Assembly: GCA_012519515.1 (NCBI GenBank)
Contig: JAAYQC010000137.1
Span: forward strand, 1-45,185
Direction: 5' to 3'
DNA length: 45,185 nucleotides
Source: Bacteroidales bacterium
GTDB taxonomy: Bacteria; Bacteroidota; Bacteroidia; Bacteroidales; VadinHA17
A model generated the notes under the pieces. That model worked only from the letters and a program-made list of their open reading frames with translations, did no database searches and had not been told where the DNA came from. Every line of letters starts with the position of its first letter. Within the stretch, counting starts at the first letter, position 1. Positions 27,865 to 37,936 of the stretch are shown here, in pieces. A program made the position numbers and the translations under genes.

Positions 27865-29470
27865 CTTTCAGCCTCAGGTCTGAAATATCTTCCAGACAAC
27901 GGTATGTACTTTCAAGGTATCCGGCCAACATGGCATTAAGCTGTTCCCTGATCCGGTATTTTTCAGCCAGAATCTGCAGATCCTTCATTACCTTGTTTTT
28001 AAGCGCCTCGTTTATAGTACTCAGATCATCAGCTCCGGCCTGTGCGGCAAGCATTGAAACAAGTATTGACTGATCAACAAAGGAAGAAGAAGCGTTTTCA
28101 TCCCTGAAATCCTCAAGGTCATCCTTCATCTGGTAGGCGATCCCGATGAGATCGCTAAAAAGTTCAAGCAGTTTCAGTGTCTCATTGTCAGCGCCTGATG
28201 CAAAGGCTCCCACCTGAAGTGAGACCTTGAATGCTGCAGAAGTTTTGTTTCTGAAAACCTCAATAATTTCCTCCACCGACAATATCCTTTCTTCGCGGCG
28301 GGCCATAAGTTCCTCACCCTGACCGAGCGACATTGCCCTGTGACCCTTAGAAACTGCTTTCAGGCACAAGGCAACACGATCGGGAGGCAGCCCCGATTCT
28401 GCCAGCAGCCTGTATCCCTCGCCGATAAGCAGATCGCCCAGGTTGATTGCAACGGGTATTCCGTAGCGGGTATGAATAGTCTCCTTTCCGTATCTGAATG
28501 AGTCATTGTCTTCAATATCATCATGTATAAGCGAGGCTTTATGAAAACACTCAACGGACATTGCAAGATGAGCCATAATATCCTGATCAGGGTCATTGTC
28601 GAAGGTTTCACAGGCAAGTACGGTAAACAGCGGGCGTATCCTTTTTCCTCCGGCCATAAGCATCTCTTTTACCATCCTGCCTGTAGCGGAATCTGAAGTA
28701 CCAAGGATAGCGTCAATTCTTGCTTCGTTGAAAAGGGCAGAGGTTTTCTCTTTCAGAATATTGATATTCAACAAGCTGAAAGTCGAATCCCTGTCTATGT
28801 AATTTATCTCCTCACTTACCCACTCAGCATCGGCTGTAGTGTCCTTGCATCCGCAGGTTAAAAGGGGGATTCCTGTTGAAGGGATGGAATATTTCGTTAC
28901 CGAATTGAACATCTTTCTAAGCACATCCATACATCCTACACCTACAACAGCATCAACCTTGCCGCTTTCGACCAGGCGAGTGGCAATTGTTGTACCCTCG
29001 GCCACCATTGCAATGTATCCAAGGTCCTCGGCTTCCCTAAGGAAGCAGCATATATTGCAGTTCCCGCATTCACTGCACAAAAGGCCAAGCTCATCTTCCA
29101 CCCCGGTACATAGTTTACTGTTTCTAAGGCACATCGGAAGCAGCAGCATACGGCGGTGGAAGGGAACCGAGCCTACAACGGGCTTCCATGCCGCGTTACC
29201 TCCGCATACCATAACAAAAGCCTTATAGTCTCTGTCCCAGTGGTTTTCCGATATCAGGGTATCGGCATAAGATTCAAGCTGACTATATGAAACAGGCGGC
29301 AATATTTTCCTGTCGGAAAAGAATTGCCCGGTTTTTTGACGGATTTCCTTACGCAGACTGTCATCCGGCGGAACCACGAGGGGCATAACAGTTTCCTGTC
29401 CGATCCCGGCAATATTGCGATTAGTATCATCCATAAGCGCCCATTCCAAAAAAAGCAGTCCGTTTGGCAA
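27818..29470 (-). CDS. DUF116-like / trans-polyprenyl diphosphate synthase fusion
   Basis: 550 aa; N-terminal Cys-rich 'LLLPMCLRNSKLCTGVEDELGLLCSECGNCNICCFLREAEDLGY..VAEGTT' (DUF116-like); C-terminal synthase with both Asp-rich motifs 'HDDIED' and 'KDDLEDF'. Likely start 29434 (MDDTNRN). Confidence 0.85.
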   Translation of the reverse strand: MPNGLLFLEWALMDDTNRNIAGIGQETVMPLVVPPDDSLRKEIRQKTGQFFSDRKILPPVSYSQLESYADTLISENHWDRDYKAFVMVCGGNAAWKPVVGSVPFHRRMLLLPMCLRNSKLCTGVEDELGLLCSECGNCNICCFLREAEDLGYIAMVAEGTTIATRLVESGKVDAVVGVGCMDVLRKMFNSVTKYSIPSTGIPLLTCGCKDTTADAEWVSEEINYIDRDSTFSLLNINILKEKTSALFNEARIDAILGTSDSATGRMVKEMLMAGGKRIRPLFTVLACETFDNDPDQDIMAHLAMSVECFHKASLIHDDIEDNDSFRYGKETIHTRYGIPVAINLGDLLIGEGYRLLAESGLPPDRVALCLKAVSKGHRAMSLGQGEELMARREERILSVEEIIEVFRNKTSAAFKVSLQVGAFASGADNETLKLLELFSDLIGIAYQMKDDLEDFRDENASSSFVDQSILVSMLAAQAGADDLSTINEALKNKVMKDLQILAEKYRIREQLNAMLAGYLESTYRCLEDISDLRLKVALHEIVGKTFADYV

Positions 29471-30605
29471 ACCTGTAAAGGAATTTCCGTTCAGGGATCA
29501 CAGGGCACGATCCGTGACTTGGAGTCCGGGGCGCCGTTTCAAGAGCATCCAGATAATCCGGCCTGTTTGAAGTATTCAAGGCCTTATGCTTTATGCAGAA
29601 TTCCTTAACCCATGCCGGATCCTCCATCAACACGCAGCCTTTTGTCTTTGAGTGAATCTGGTCTCTGAAATCCCTGAGGAACACAGATCCGTCGTAAGGA
29701 GATTTCGCAGAATCCGGATTGATTTTGTCCGCTGAGATCTGAAGCACAGGACAGGGTTCAATATATCCTGCAGGATTAATATCATGGCTAAGTCCGTCGG
29801 CTGCCGGGCAGAATGGTTCGCCTTCAGCGCTCCAGTAAGCATCGATAAGAACAATCGGAAATCTGTCTCTTCCTTCAACTATGAATTTTCTCAGTCTGTA
29901 AATCTCTTCCTGATCCAGGGCAAGCTCATAGTTCGGCATACTTCCGGCCGGCCTGTAGATGTAATACCACAGGTACAGGACTCCCATATCGTGAAGTTTG
30001 TTTACAAATTCATCCGACAGGGCCATATCTATGTTCGATTTGCAGACACTTATCGCCACACCGGTTATAAGCTTTTCCGAAATAGAGTTACGAATGGCAT
30101 CCATGGTCCTGTTGTAAATGTTGTGACCTCCCCTTCGGGTGTCGGCAACCGCTTCATCACCTTCAAGACTAATAAGGGGAGTAACGTTTCCAAGGCTTCT
30201 CAGTTCGGCGGCAACCTTAGGTGTGAGCATGGTGCCGTTGGTGAAGAGCTGGAAGTAGCAATCGGGGTGAACCCTGAATATATTCATCAGTTCGGGATGC
30301 ATAAGAGGTTCCCCACCCAGTATACCATTAAAATATGATCCCTGTCTTTTACCTGCTTCAATAATTGAATTGATCATTTCAGGCGGCATATAGTCGGGTG
30401 TTCCGGAAGCTGTGACCCAGCATCCCTGACAGCTGAGATTACAGTCGTTTGTGACTGAAATGAACTGGAAAGCCGGAAACAGCGATCCCTTATTTATTCT
30501 CCGCTGGAATTTACGGAAACCCAGAAAGCCTTTCCATCCCATGTTTATCAGGAACTTACGCCTACACCTTCTGTCCGCATGTATAAAATTTCTATATATC
30601 GACAT
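29427..30605 (-). CDS. Radical SAM protein
   Basis: 392 aa; 'VTNDCNLSCQGCWV' CxxxCxxC, 'GILGGEPLMHPEL', 'LFTNGTMLTPKVA', 'PLISLEGDEAVADTRRG'. Confidence 0.9.
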   Translation of the reverse strand: MSIYRNFIHADRRCRRKFLINMGWKGFLGFRKFQRRINKGSLFPAFQFISVTNDCNLSCQGCWVTASGTPDYMPPEMINSIIEAGKRQGSYFNGILGGEPLMHPELMNIFRVHPDCYFQLFTNGTMLTPKVAAELRSLGNVTPLISLEGDEAVADTRRGGHNIYNRTMDAIRNSISEKLITGVAISVCKSNIDMALSDEFVNKLHDMGVLYLWYYIYRPAGSMPNYELALDQEEIYRLRKFIVEGRDRFPIVLIDAYWSAEGEPFCPAADGLSHDINPAGYIEPCPVLQISADKINPDSAKSPYDGSVFLRDFRDQIHSKTKGCVLMEDPAWVKEFCIKHKALNTSNRPDYLDALETAPRTPSHGSCPVIPERKFLYRFAKRTAFFGMGAYG

Positions 30606-30613
30606 TGATGATT

Positions 30614-31465
30614 TTAATTTATTGGAGATCCGCCACGGGCTTTGTCTCTTTCCGAAAGCGCTTTTTTCATCGCCTCATCCCTTATTATCGACTGTCTTTT
30701 CAACTTCCTGCGCTGAAGGGCCTTGTATATATCATCCCCCAGGAATTCCTCGATATCCTGTGCCTGCCTCTGATGCTCTGCCTTTTCGTCAATCATATCC
30801 GATCCGCCTATTGCTCCACCATGCCTGTATTTAGGGAAAATTATAGCCGTGGCAGGACAAATCCTGGCACATGCCGGACAGTTATTCTTGCAAGCTTCAG
30901 GATCAGTCACAAGAATACGGCCTTCTTCCTTACTGTAAACCCCGAAGAGGCAGAAATCGGCACACTGACCGCACGAAGTACAGCGTGAATAATCTATAAG
31001 AGGATACCACGAAGGCCATCCTGATTCTTCAACAATTTCGACCAGGTTATGTTTTTCAGAGAAATCAGCGAGAAACTCGTCAATTTTACCGGCAACATCC
31101 TTGAAGGAGGAATCAATAAGATCAATGTGAATAAACTCAGGCAGGGGACTGGCCTCGCCGTATGATTTCCTGAAAAGAATGTCCATGCTCCGGCGGTGGC
31201 ATCCTATAAGCATATTCCTGGTACCCTCAGTAAACAATCCGTTCAGTTCATCCTTCCTTTTCGCTGCAATACCGCAAAGATCCGACAACCTGGTCACTTT
31301 TGCCGGAACGCTTCCGAGGTATTCATCAACATCCCTGAGCAAGGCGCCATCAATCCTTTCGCCGCCGCACCTGCAAAATATTATGTGTCTGCCGCCGGTT
31401 GGTACTGATTTATTTTCCATCATGCAAAAATAATAAATCCGATGGTCAATTAAACCTGAATTCAC
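30614..31465 (-). CDS. Ferredoxin-type 4Fe-4S protein with N-terminal Cys domain
   Basis: 283 aa; 'DYSRCTSCGQCADFCLFGVYS...CKNNCPACARICPATAIIFP'; N-terminal 'IIFCRCGGERI...LCGIA...MLIGCHRR'. Likely start 31423 or 31420. Confidence 0.82.
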   Translation of the reverse strand: MNSGLIDHRIYYFCMMENKSVPTGGRHIIFCRCGGERIDGALLRDVDEYLGSVPAKVTRLSDLCGIAAKRKDELNGLFTEGTRNMLIGCHRRSMDILFRKSYGEASPLPEFIHIDLIDSSFKDVAGKIDEFLADFSEKHNLVEIVEESGWPSWYPLIDYSRCTSCGQCADFCLFGVYSKEEGRILVTDPEACKNNCPACARICPATAIIFPKYRHGGAIGGSDMIDEKAEHQRQAQDIEEFLGDDIYKALQRRKLKRQSIIRDEAMKKALSERDKARGGSPIN

Positions 31466-31613
31466 TCCACCCCGGAAAAGACAGTGTTAAAAAGAAATAA
31501 AACTGCTTTATGACGAATCAGAAAGCTCCTCGGGATATCGCCATCCATAAGTTTATGATATATAAGAAAATGTTATATTTTTATAGCAGGAAAACCCCAA
31601 AAACGCGGAAGCT

Positions 31614-31709
31614 ATGGAAATGGATGATTTTGATGATTTTAAGATCATATTATGGCTGATTCTTTTTCTGCTTTTCGGCATTGTGATAATCACATGCCAA
31701 CATGTTTAA
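31614..31709 (+). other. Possible 31-aa single-TM peptide
   Basis: Hand translation MEMDDFDDFKIILWLILFLLFGIVIITCQHV* in the divergent intergenic region; acidic head plus one TM helix. Confidence 0.35.
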
Positions 31710-31786
31710 GAAGAAGTCTGTAGGCATTATTATATATATTAACCTGTTCCCGCGAAGAGAACAAAAGCTCAAACCGTTCTGTAACC

Positions 31787-33220
31787 TTGATAAAACCAGC
31801 CATACCTCTGACCATCTGCACTTCGCTTGCAGTTATATCCTGCTCACAGGCAGGAAAGGAAAAAGCAGTTCCCAATATTGTTTACATTCTTGCCGATGAT
31901 CTTGGCTATGCCGATTTGAGCTGTTACGGACAGAAGAAATTCACAACCCCCAACATTGACCGTCTCGCCAATCAGGGAATGATCTTCAGGCAGCATTATA
32001 CAGGCTGCACTGTAAGTGCTCCGTCGCGTTCATGCCTGATGACAGGCCTTCATACGGGTCACACACCTATCAGGGGGAACAAGGAATGGAAGCCTGAAGG
32101 TCAGTGGCCCTTGCCTGCAGAATCGGTCACAATTGCCGAAATGTTAAAAGAAAAGGGCTATACGACCGGAGCTTACGGAAAATGGGGCCTTGGTTTTATC
32201 AACACCGAAGGCGATCCCAATTCCCAGGGTTTTGATGAGTTTTTCGGCTACAACTGCCAGCGGCTTGCACATAATTATTATCCTGATCATCTGTGGCACA
32301 ACAGGGAAATGATTCCGCTTCATGAGAACGACAATGGCCAAACCGGAGCCTACAGTCCCGACCTTATACATGCCAAAGCCCTGAAATTCATTGAAACAAA
32401 CAGGAATAAGCCCTTCTTCATGTTTTATCCCACAACCCTTCCTCATGCCGAACTTCTTGCAAAGGAAGAGTACATGCAGAAGTTCAGGGGTAAATTCGAA
32501 CCGGAAAAAGTATATAAAGGTGTTGATGAGGGAGAGGGATTCCGGCAGGGACCATATGGCTCCCAGCCGGAGTCGCGTGCCGCCTTTGCCGCTATGGTAA
32601 CCCAGCTTGACGACTACGTGGGAGAAATCATGAGCAAGCTGAATGAACTTGGAATAGACGACAATACCATTGTGATCTTTGCATCCGACAACGGACCTCA
32701 CCGTGAAGGCGGAGCTGATCCCGACTTTTTCGACAGCAACGGACCGTTGAGAGGTTACAAGAGGGATATGTATGAAGGAGGTATCAGGACAGCGATGATC
32801 GTCAGATGGCCGGGAAAAGTAAAAGCTGGAACAGCATCTGATCATATATCGGCATTCTGGGATGTAATGCCTACCCTTGCCGACATTGCAGGAGCCGAAG
32901 CTCCGGAAGGGATCGACGGGATTTCATTTCTTCCTGAACTGCTTGGCAAAAAGCAGGCAAAACACGATTACCTTTACTGGGAATTCCACGAGCAGGGAGG
33001 CAAGATGGCTGTAAGAATGGGCAATTGGAAAGCGGTAAAACTCAATGTTGACAAAGGTTCTGAAAGCATAACCGAGCTCTATGACCTGTCGGCTGATGAA
33101 GGGGAAACCACCGACCTGGCCGCATCAAATCCCGATCTGGTGAAAAAAATGGAACAGGTGATGAACGATGCACACGTTCCTTCTGATATATTTCCATTTC
33201 CATTTGAAATCAGTAAATAA
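31787..33220 (+). CDS. Sulfatase, Ser-type (S1 family), lipoprotein
   Basis: 477 aa; lipobox 'LAVISCSQ'; 'IVYILADDLGYADLSCYGQKKFTTPNIDRLANQG'; active-site 'CTVSAPSRSCLMTG'. Confidence 0.93.
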   Translation: MIKPAIPLTICTSLAVISCSQAGKEKAVPNIVYILADDLGYADLSCYGQKKFTTPNIDRLANQGMIFRQHYTGCTVSAPSRSCLMTGLHTGHTPIRGNKEWKPEGQWPLPAESVTIAEMLKEKGYTTGAYGKWGLGFINTEGDPNSQGFDEFFGYNCQRLAHNYYPDHLWHNREMIPLHENDNGQTGAYSPDLIHAKALKFIETNRNKPFFMFYPTTLPHAELLAKEEYMQKFRGKFEPEKVYKGVDEGEGFRQGPYGSQPESRAAFAAMVTQLDDYVGEIMSKLNELGIDDNTIVIFASDNGPHREGGADPDFFDSNGPLRGYKRDMYEGGIRTAMIVRWPGKVKAGTASDHISAFWDVMPTLADIAGAEAPEGIDGISFLPELLGKKQAKHDYLYWEFHEQGGKMAVRMGNWKAVKLNVDKGSESITELYDLSADEGETTDLAASNPDLVKKMEQVMNDAHVPSDIFPFPFEISK

Positions 33221-33221
33221 A

Positions 33222-34739
33222 ATGAAGCTTAAACTACTTACAGGAACGGCCGGAATAATTTCGGCTTCGCTTACCCAGATCGGCTTTTCCCAGCCTGTGG
33301 AGAAACCAAATATTATTATCATTCTTGCCGATGATCTGGGCTACGGAGACCTTAGTTGCTACGGCGCAACAAGCCTGAAGACCCCGAACATCGACAGGCT
33401 TTCAAACCAGGGACTTAGATTTACGAATGGGTATTGCACATCGGCCACGAGCACCCCTTCGCGGTACTCGCTGCTCACAGGGAGCTATGCCTGGAGACGC
33501 GAGGGGACAAGTGTCTTGCCCGGCGATGCCTCAGCTTTGATAACCCCGGGTATGATCACCCTGCCGTCGGTTATTAAAAGCGCCGGATATACAACCGGGG
33601 TAGTAGGGAAATGGCACCTCGGCCTTGGTCCGGAGGGAGGTCCCGACTGGAACGGGGTAATACGACCGGGCCCCAACGATATAGGATTTGATTACAGCTT
33701 TTTAATTCCTGCAACAGGTGATCGTGTTCCCTGTGTCTATGTCGAAAACGGGCGAGTTGTGGGGCTTGATCCTTCCGACCCTATTTCGGTTGACTACAGT
33801 AAGAAGATCGGTAACTGGCCCACGGGAAAGGAAAATCCCGAACTCCTTAAAATGCATCCCAGCCATGGTCATGATATGACCATTGTTAACGGTATAAGCC
33901 GCATCGGGTACATGACAGGAGGGAAGTCAGCCCTGTGGGTGGACGAGGATATGGCCGATGTAATTACAGACAAGGCAGTTAAATTCATCGAAGACAATCA
34001 CGAAAAACCGTTTTTCCTCTACTTCGCAACCCACGACATCCATGTTCCAAGGGTACCACACGGGCGCTTTGCAGGTAAAAGCGGTATGGGGCCCAGGGGA
34101 GATGCAATACTGCAATTCGACTGGTCGGTGGGAGAGATCGTAAAAGCTTTGAAAAGGATGAAGATCCAAAAGAACACCCTTATTATTGTTAGCAGCGACA
34201 ATGGTCCGGTTGTGGACGACGGTTACCGCGACCAGGCTGTAGAACTTCTTGGTTCGCACAGGCCATCTGGAAAGCTTCGCGGAGGAAAATACAGTGCCTT
34301 TGAGGGTGGGACCAGGGTTGTATTCATCTCATCATGGAAAGGGACCATCAAAAAAGGAGTATCGGATGCCCTGTTCAGCCAGATCGATCTGTTGGCATCA
34401 CTTGCAGGTATTGCAGGAGCTTCAATTCCCGAGGGCGGGGGTCCCGACAGCCGGAATTACATGAATGTACTGACGGGAAAAGCAAAAACTGGCAGGGATT
34501 GGGTTGTGGAGCAGACCGGACGAAACAAACTTTCAATCGTAAAAAACGAATGGAAGCTTATTCTACCCGGACAAGGCCCTAAGATACAGGTCAACACCAA
34601 TACGGAAACGGGCAATGATCCCGAATACCAGCTTTATAATCTCGGAAACGATCCCAGTGAAAGAAATAATGTGGCAGGCGATAATCCTGCTATTGTTAAG
34701 GAATTAACAGATCTTCTGAATTCAATAAGGTCACTATGA
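33222..34739 (+). CDS. Sulfatase, Ser-type (S1 family)
   Basis: 'NIIIILADDLGYGDLSCYGATSLKTPNIDRLSNQG', 'ATSTPSRYSLLTG'. Track starts at 33168; M19 at 33222 begins the signal peptide. Confidence 0.93.
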   Translation: MKLKLLTGTAGIISASLTQIGFSQPVEKPNIIIILADDLGYGDLSCYGATSLKTPNIDRLSNQGLRFTNGYCTSATSTPSRYSLLTGSYAWRREGTSVLPGDASALITPGMITLPSVIKSAGYTTGVVGKWHLGLGPEGGPDWNGVIRPGPNDIGFDYSFLIPATGDRVPCVYVENGRVVGLDPSDPISVDYSKKIGNWPTGKENPELLKMHPSHGHDMTIVNGISRIGYMTGGKSALWVDEDMADVITDKAVKFIEDNHEKPFFLYFATHDIHVPRVPHGRFAGKSGMGPRGDAILQFDWSVGEIVKALKRMKIQKNTLIIVSSDNGPVVDDGYRDQAVELLGSHRPSGKLRGGKYSAFEGGTRVVFISSWKGTIKKGVSDALFSQIDLLASLAGIAGASIPEGGGPDSRNYMNVLTGKAKTGRDWVVEQTGRNKLSIVKNEWKLILPGQGPKIQVNTNTETGNDPEYQLYNLGNDPSERNNVAGDNPAIVKELTDLLNSIRSL

Positions 34740-36259
34740 AATCATATACCAGACAGGCAGGTATCACAACCATACTTTCCACGGGGGTTCTTGCCCTATC
34801 GCCTTCCCTGGCGGCAAGCGAAGCGGATTTACAGACAGCCCGGAAACCCAATGTTATTCTCATTCTTCTCGATGATTTCGGCTACACCGATCTCGCGTGC
34901 TATGGCAGCAGGTTTTATGAAACACCAAATATTGACAGGCTGGCAGCTCAGGGAATAAGGTTTACCAACGCATATGCTTCTTGTCCGGTCTCTTCACCAA
35001 CCAGGGCTGCTCTGATGACAGGCAGGTATCCGGTCAGTACCGGCATCACCGACTGGATCCCGGGCCGGCAGGCAACAAAACAAGGTTCACCCGATGACAA
35101 GCTGCTTGCCCTTCCGTTCAGGCTTCAGCTTGAAAGAGAGGAGATAACCATTGCAGAGACTCTGAAAAACAATGGATATGCCACAATGATAAGCGGAAAA
35201 TGGCATCTTGGCACAGGCGAGGAATTCTGGCCCGAGTTCCAGGGTTTTGATGTCAACAGCGGAGGTCATGCCGCCGGACAACCTAACCGGAGCAAAACAT
35301 CAAACGGGTTTTTTTCCCCATACGGGAATCCGCGCCTGACTGACGGGCCGGAGGGAGAATACCTTACCGACCGGCAAACCGATGAAGCGATCAAATTTAT
35401 TGAAAGCTCATCCGGCAAGCCTTTCTTCGTCTTTCTTTCATACTATGCAGTCCATAACCCAATGCAGGCAAAGGAGGAGCATATCAGAAAATTCACCATG
35501 AAAGCCGATTCCATGGGGATTACAGATGCTGAAGCCTTTACACGCGACAGGGAATGGATCAATGAATCGATGAGCGATAATTTCAAAGAACGGATAATTC
35601 AGAGCAATCCTGTATACGCTGCCATGATTTACAGCGTGGATGAGAATATTGGAAGGCTTGTTAAAAGACTTGGAGAATTGAATCTCGACGACAATACCAT
35701 TATAATATTTACCTCCGACAACGGAGGTCTTTCAACTTCCGAAGGTTCACCCACGTGCAATTATCCGCTGCGCGCAGGAAAAGGTTGGCTGTATGAGGGA
35801 GGAATCAGGGTGCCTCTGATCATCAAATACCCGGGTTTTGCCGAACCGGGCATCATTAGGAACACCCCGGCAGCAACCATCGATTTGTTTCCTACCATAA
35901 CAGAACTTACCGGTTCTTCCGATAATCCCTTAATTGAAGGTGTCAGTCTTGTACCGCTTTTCAAGAGCGACAGGCTGAAAAAACGTCCTCTTTTCTGGCA
36001 CTATCCGCATTATTCAAACCAGGGATTATGGCCGGGAAGCGCTGTAAGGCTTGGAAAATATAAACTTATTGACAACTTTGAAAAGGAAAGGCAGGAGCTA
36101 TATGACCTTGAATCAGATCTCTCAGAAACAACTGATATTTCAGGAAGGCTACCCGCTAAGACCAAAAAACTGTATAAACTTCTCACTGACTGGAGGGAAA
36201 AGCACGATGCACAGATGATGATCCCCAATCCGGCATGGAAAGGTGCTGAACTGCAATAG
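34736..36259 (+). CDS. Sulfatase, Ser-type (S1 family)
   Basis: 507 aa; 'NVILILLDDFGYTDLACYGSRFYETPNIDRLAAQG', 'CPVSSPTRAALMTGRYP'; ATGA overlap with previous gene. Confidence 0.93.
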   Translation: MKSYTRQAGITTILSTGVLALSPSLAASEADLQTARKPNVILILLDDFGYTDLACYGSRFYETPNIDRLAAQGIRFTNAYASCPVSSPTRAALMTGRYPVSTGITDWIPGRQATKQGSPDDKLLALPFRLQLEREEITIAETLKNNGYATMISGKWHLGTGEEFWPEFQGFDVNSGGHAAGQPNRSKTSNGFFSPYGNPRLTDGPEGEYLTDRQTDEAIKFIESSSGKPFFVFLSYYAVHNPMQAKEEHIRKFTMKADSMGITDAEAFTRDREWINESMSDNFKERIIQSNPVYAAMIYSVDENIGRLVKRLGELNLDDNTIIIFTSDNGGLSTSEGSPTCNYPLRAGKGWLYEGGIRVPLIIKYPGFAEPGIIRNTPAATIDLFPTITELTGSSDNPLIEGVSLVPLFKSDRLKKRPLFWHYPHYSNQGLWPGSAVRLGKYKLIDNFEKERQELYDLESDLSETTDISGRLPAKTKKLYKLLTDWREKHDAQMMIPNPAWKGAELQ

Positions 36260-36324
36260 CACTGAAATGGCGGCCAAAGGGAGGATTAAAAAAAGGAACA
36301 TTAAATTAAACAAACCAGATAAAC

Positions 36325-37887
36325 ATGCAACCCGACTTTAAACTCACTACATTGATCGGAATGGCTGCCCTGTGCTGTCATCAGTTATCAGCACAGAACG
36401 GGCAGCAGCGTCCGAATATAATTTATATCATGTCCGACGACCATGCCTACCAGGCAATAAGCGCCTATGGAGGAGCATTAAAGGATCTGGCTGCCACACC
36501 GAATATCGACAGGATAGCCAGGGAAGGCATCAGGTTTGACCGCTGTCTGGTAACTAATTCGATATCAGGTCCATGCAGGGCAGTGATCCTAACCGGCAAA
36601 TACAGTCACCTCAATGGTTTTTTGAGAAACGAAGGACAAAAGCCTTTCGACGGTTCTCAGCAGACATTTCCCAAACTTCTGCAGAAGGCCGGCTACTCAA
36701 CGGCAATGATCGGGAAATGGCATCTTGGCTCCGATCCGACGGGATTTGACCACTGGGAAATACTTCCCGGGCAGGGGAGTTACTACAATCCCGAATTCAT
36801 CACAAGTCAGGGAAGGCATACCGAAAAGGGATATGTAACGGAGCTTATAACGGATAAATGCATCGAGTGGCTTGAAGATGCTAAAGACTCGGGAAAACCT
36901 TTCATGCTGATGATGCACCATAAGGCGCCGCACAGGGATTGGCAGCCCGGCCCCAATGAACTGACTCTTTATAAGGACATTACATTTCCTGAACCACCAA
37001 CCCTCTTTGACGATTACTCAAACAGGGGTAAGGCTGAACTCACTCAGGACATGACAATCTCAAAAACAATGAGGCTGGAAGAGGATCTGAAGCTTTACCG
37101 CGACAGATCGAAAATGAAGAATACCGGCCTTAACAGGCTCGATCCCTCGCAGATGGCTGAATGGGACTCGGTATACAATCCAATAATCAGAAAGTTTTAT
37201 GCATCAGACTTATCCGGAGATGAACTTGTCAGATTTAAGTACCAGCGTTACTTGCAGGATTATCTCGCGTGCATTGCGGCAGTTGACAAGAGCGTGGGAG
37301 AGGTACTCGATTATCTTAAGGAAAGCGGTCTCGACAAAAACACGGTGGTAATCTACTCCTCCGACCAGGGATTCTATCTGGGCGAGCACGGATGGTTCGA
37401 CAAGAGGTTCATGTTCGAGGAATCGTACCGTACACCCCTTCTTATAAGCTGGCCCGGGGTAACAAAGCCCGGTACCGTAAACGAAGACATAGTTTCAAAT
37501 ATCGATCTTCCCGAAACATTCCTCGAGATTGCCGGAGTCGAAGTACCTTCTGATATGCAGGGGAGGAGTATGCTTCCCATCCTTAAAGGCAAAACACCTG
37601 GCAACTGGAGAAAGGAACACTACTATCATTATTATGAATATCCCGGATCGCACATGGTAAAGCGTCATTACGGAATGAGCACCCAGCGCTATAAACTGAT
37701 TCATTACTACTACGATATCGACGAATGGGAGTTGTACGACAGGCAAGCCGATCCGCTCGAAATGAAGAACATGTATGACGATCCGTCATATGCACGTATC
37801 AAGAAGAAGCTTCACAAACGCCTCGAAAAGCTTATGCTTAAATACGGCGACAGTGAAGAACTCGCGCGAAGCTTTCTTCCCAACTGA
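36325..37887 (+). CDS. Sulfatase, Ser-type (S1 family)
   Basis: 520 aa; '[20 protein letters not shown]', '[22 protein letters not shown]', '[24 protein letters not shown]'. Confidence 0.93.
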   Translation: MQPDFKLTTLIGMAALCCHQLSAQNGQQRPNIIYIMSDDHAYQAISAYGGALKDLAATPNIDRIAREGIRFDRCLVTNSISGPCRAVILTGKYSHLNGFLRNEGQKPFDGSQQTFPKLLQKAGYSTAMIGKWHLGSDPTGFDHWEILPGQGSYYNPEFITSQGRHTEKGYVTELITDKCIEWLEDAKDSGKPFMLMMHHKAPHRDWQPGPNELTLYKDITFPEPPTLFDDYSNRGKAELTQDMTISKTMRLEEDLKLYRDRSKMKNTGLNRLDPSQMAEWDSVYNPIIRKFYASDLSGDELVRFKYQRYLQDYLACIAAVDKSVGEVLDYLKESGLDKNTVVIYSSDQGFYLGEHGWFDKRFMFEESYRTPLLISWPGVTKPGTVNEDIVSNIDLPETFLEIAGVEVPSDMQGRSMLPILKGKTPGNWRKEHYYHYYEYPGSHMVKRHYGMSTQRYKLIHYYYDIDEWELYDRQADPLEMKNMYDDPSYARIKKKLHKRLEKLMLKYGDSEELARSFLPN

Positions 37888-37936
37888 TAAATCATAGAGA
37901 CCTGGACTTGCACGACCTGCACGACCTTTCATCTCC

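Noticed and set aside
32144-32845. 233-aa minus-strand ORF opposite sulfatase 1
   Set aside because: Wholly antisense to a well-supported sulfatase CDS; no recognisable domain; shadow ORF.
37890-37936. Tandem TGCACGACC-TGCACGACC as a CRISPR or VNTR
   Set aside because: Only two short units between convergent genes; no array or spacers.
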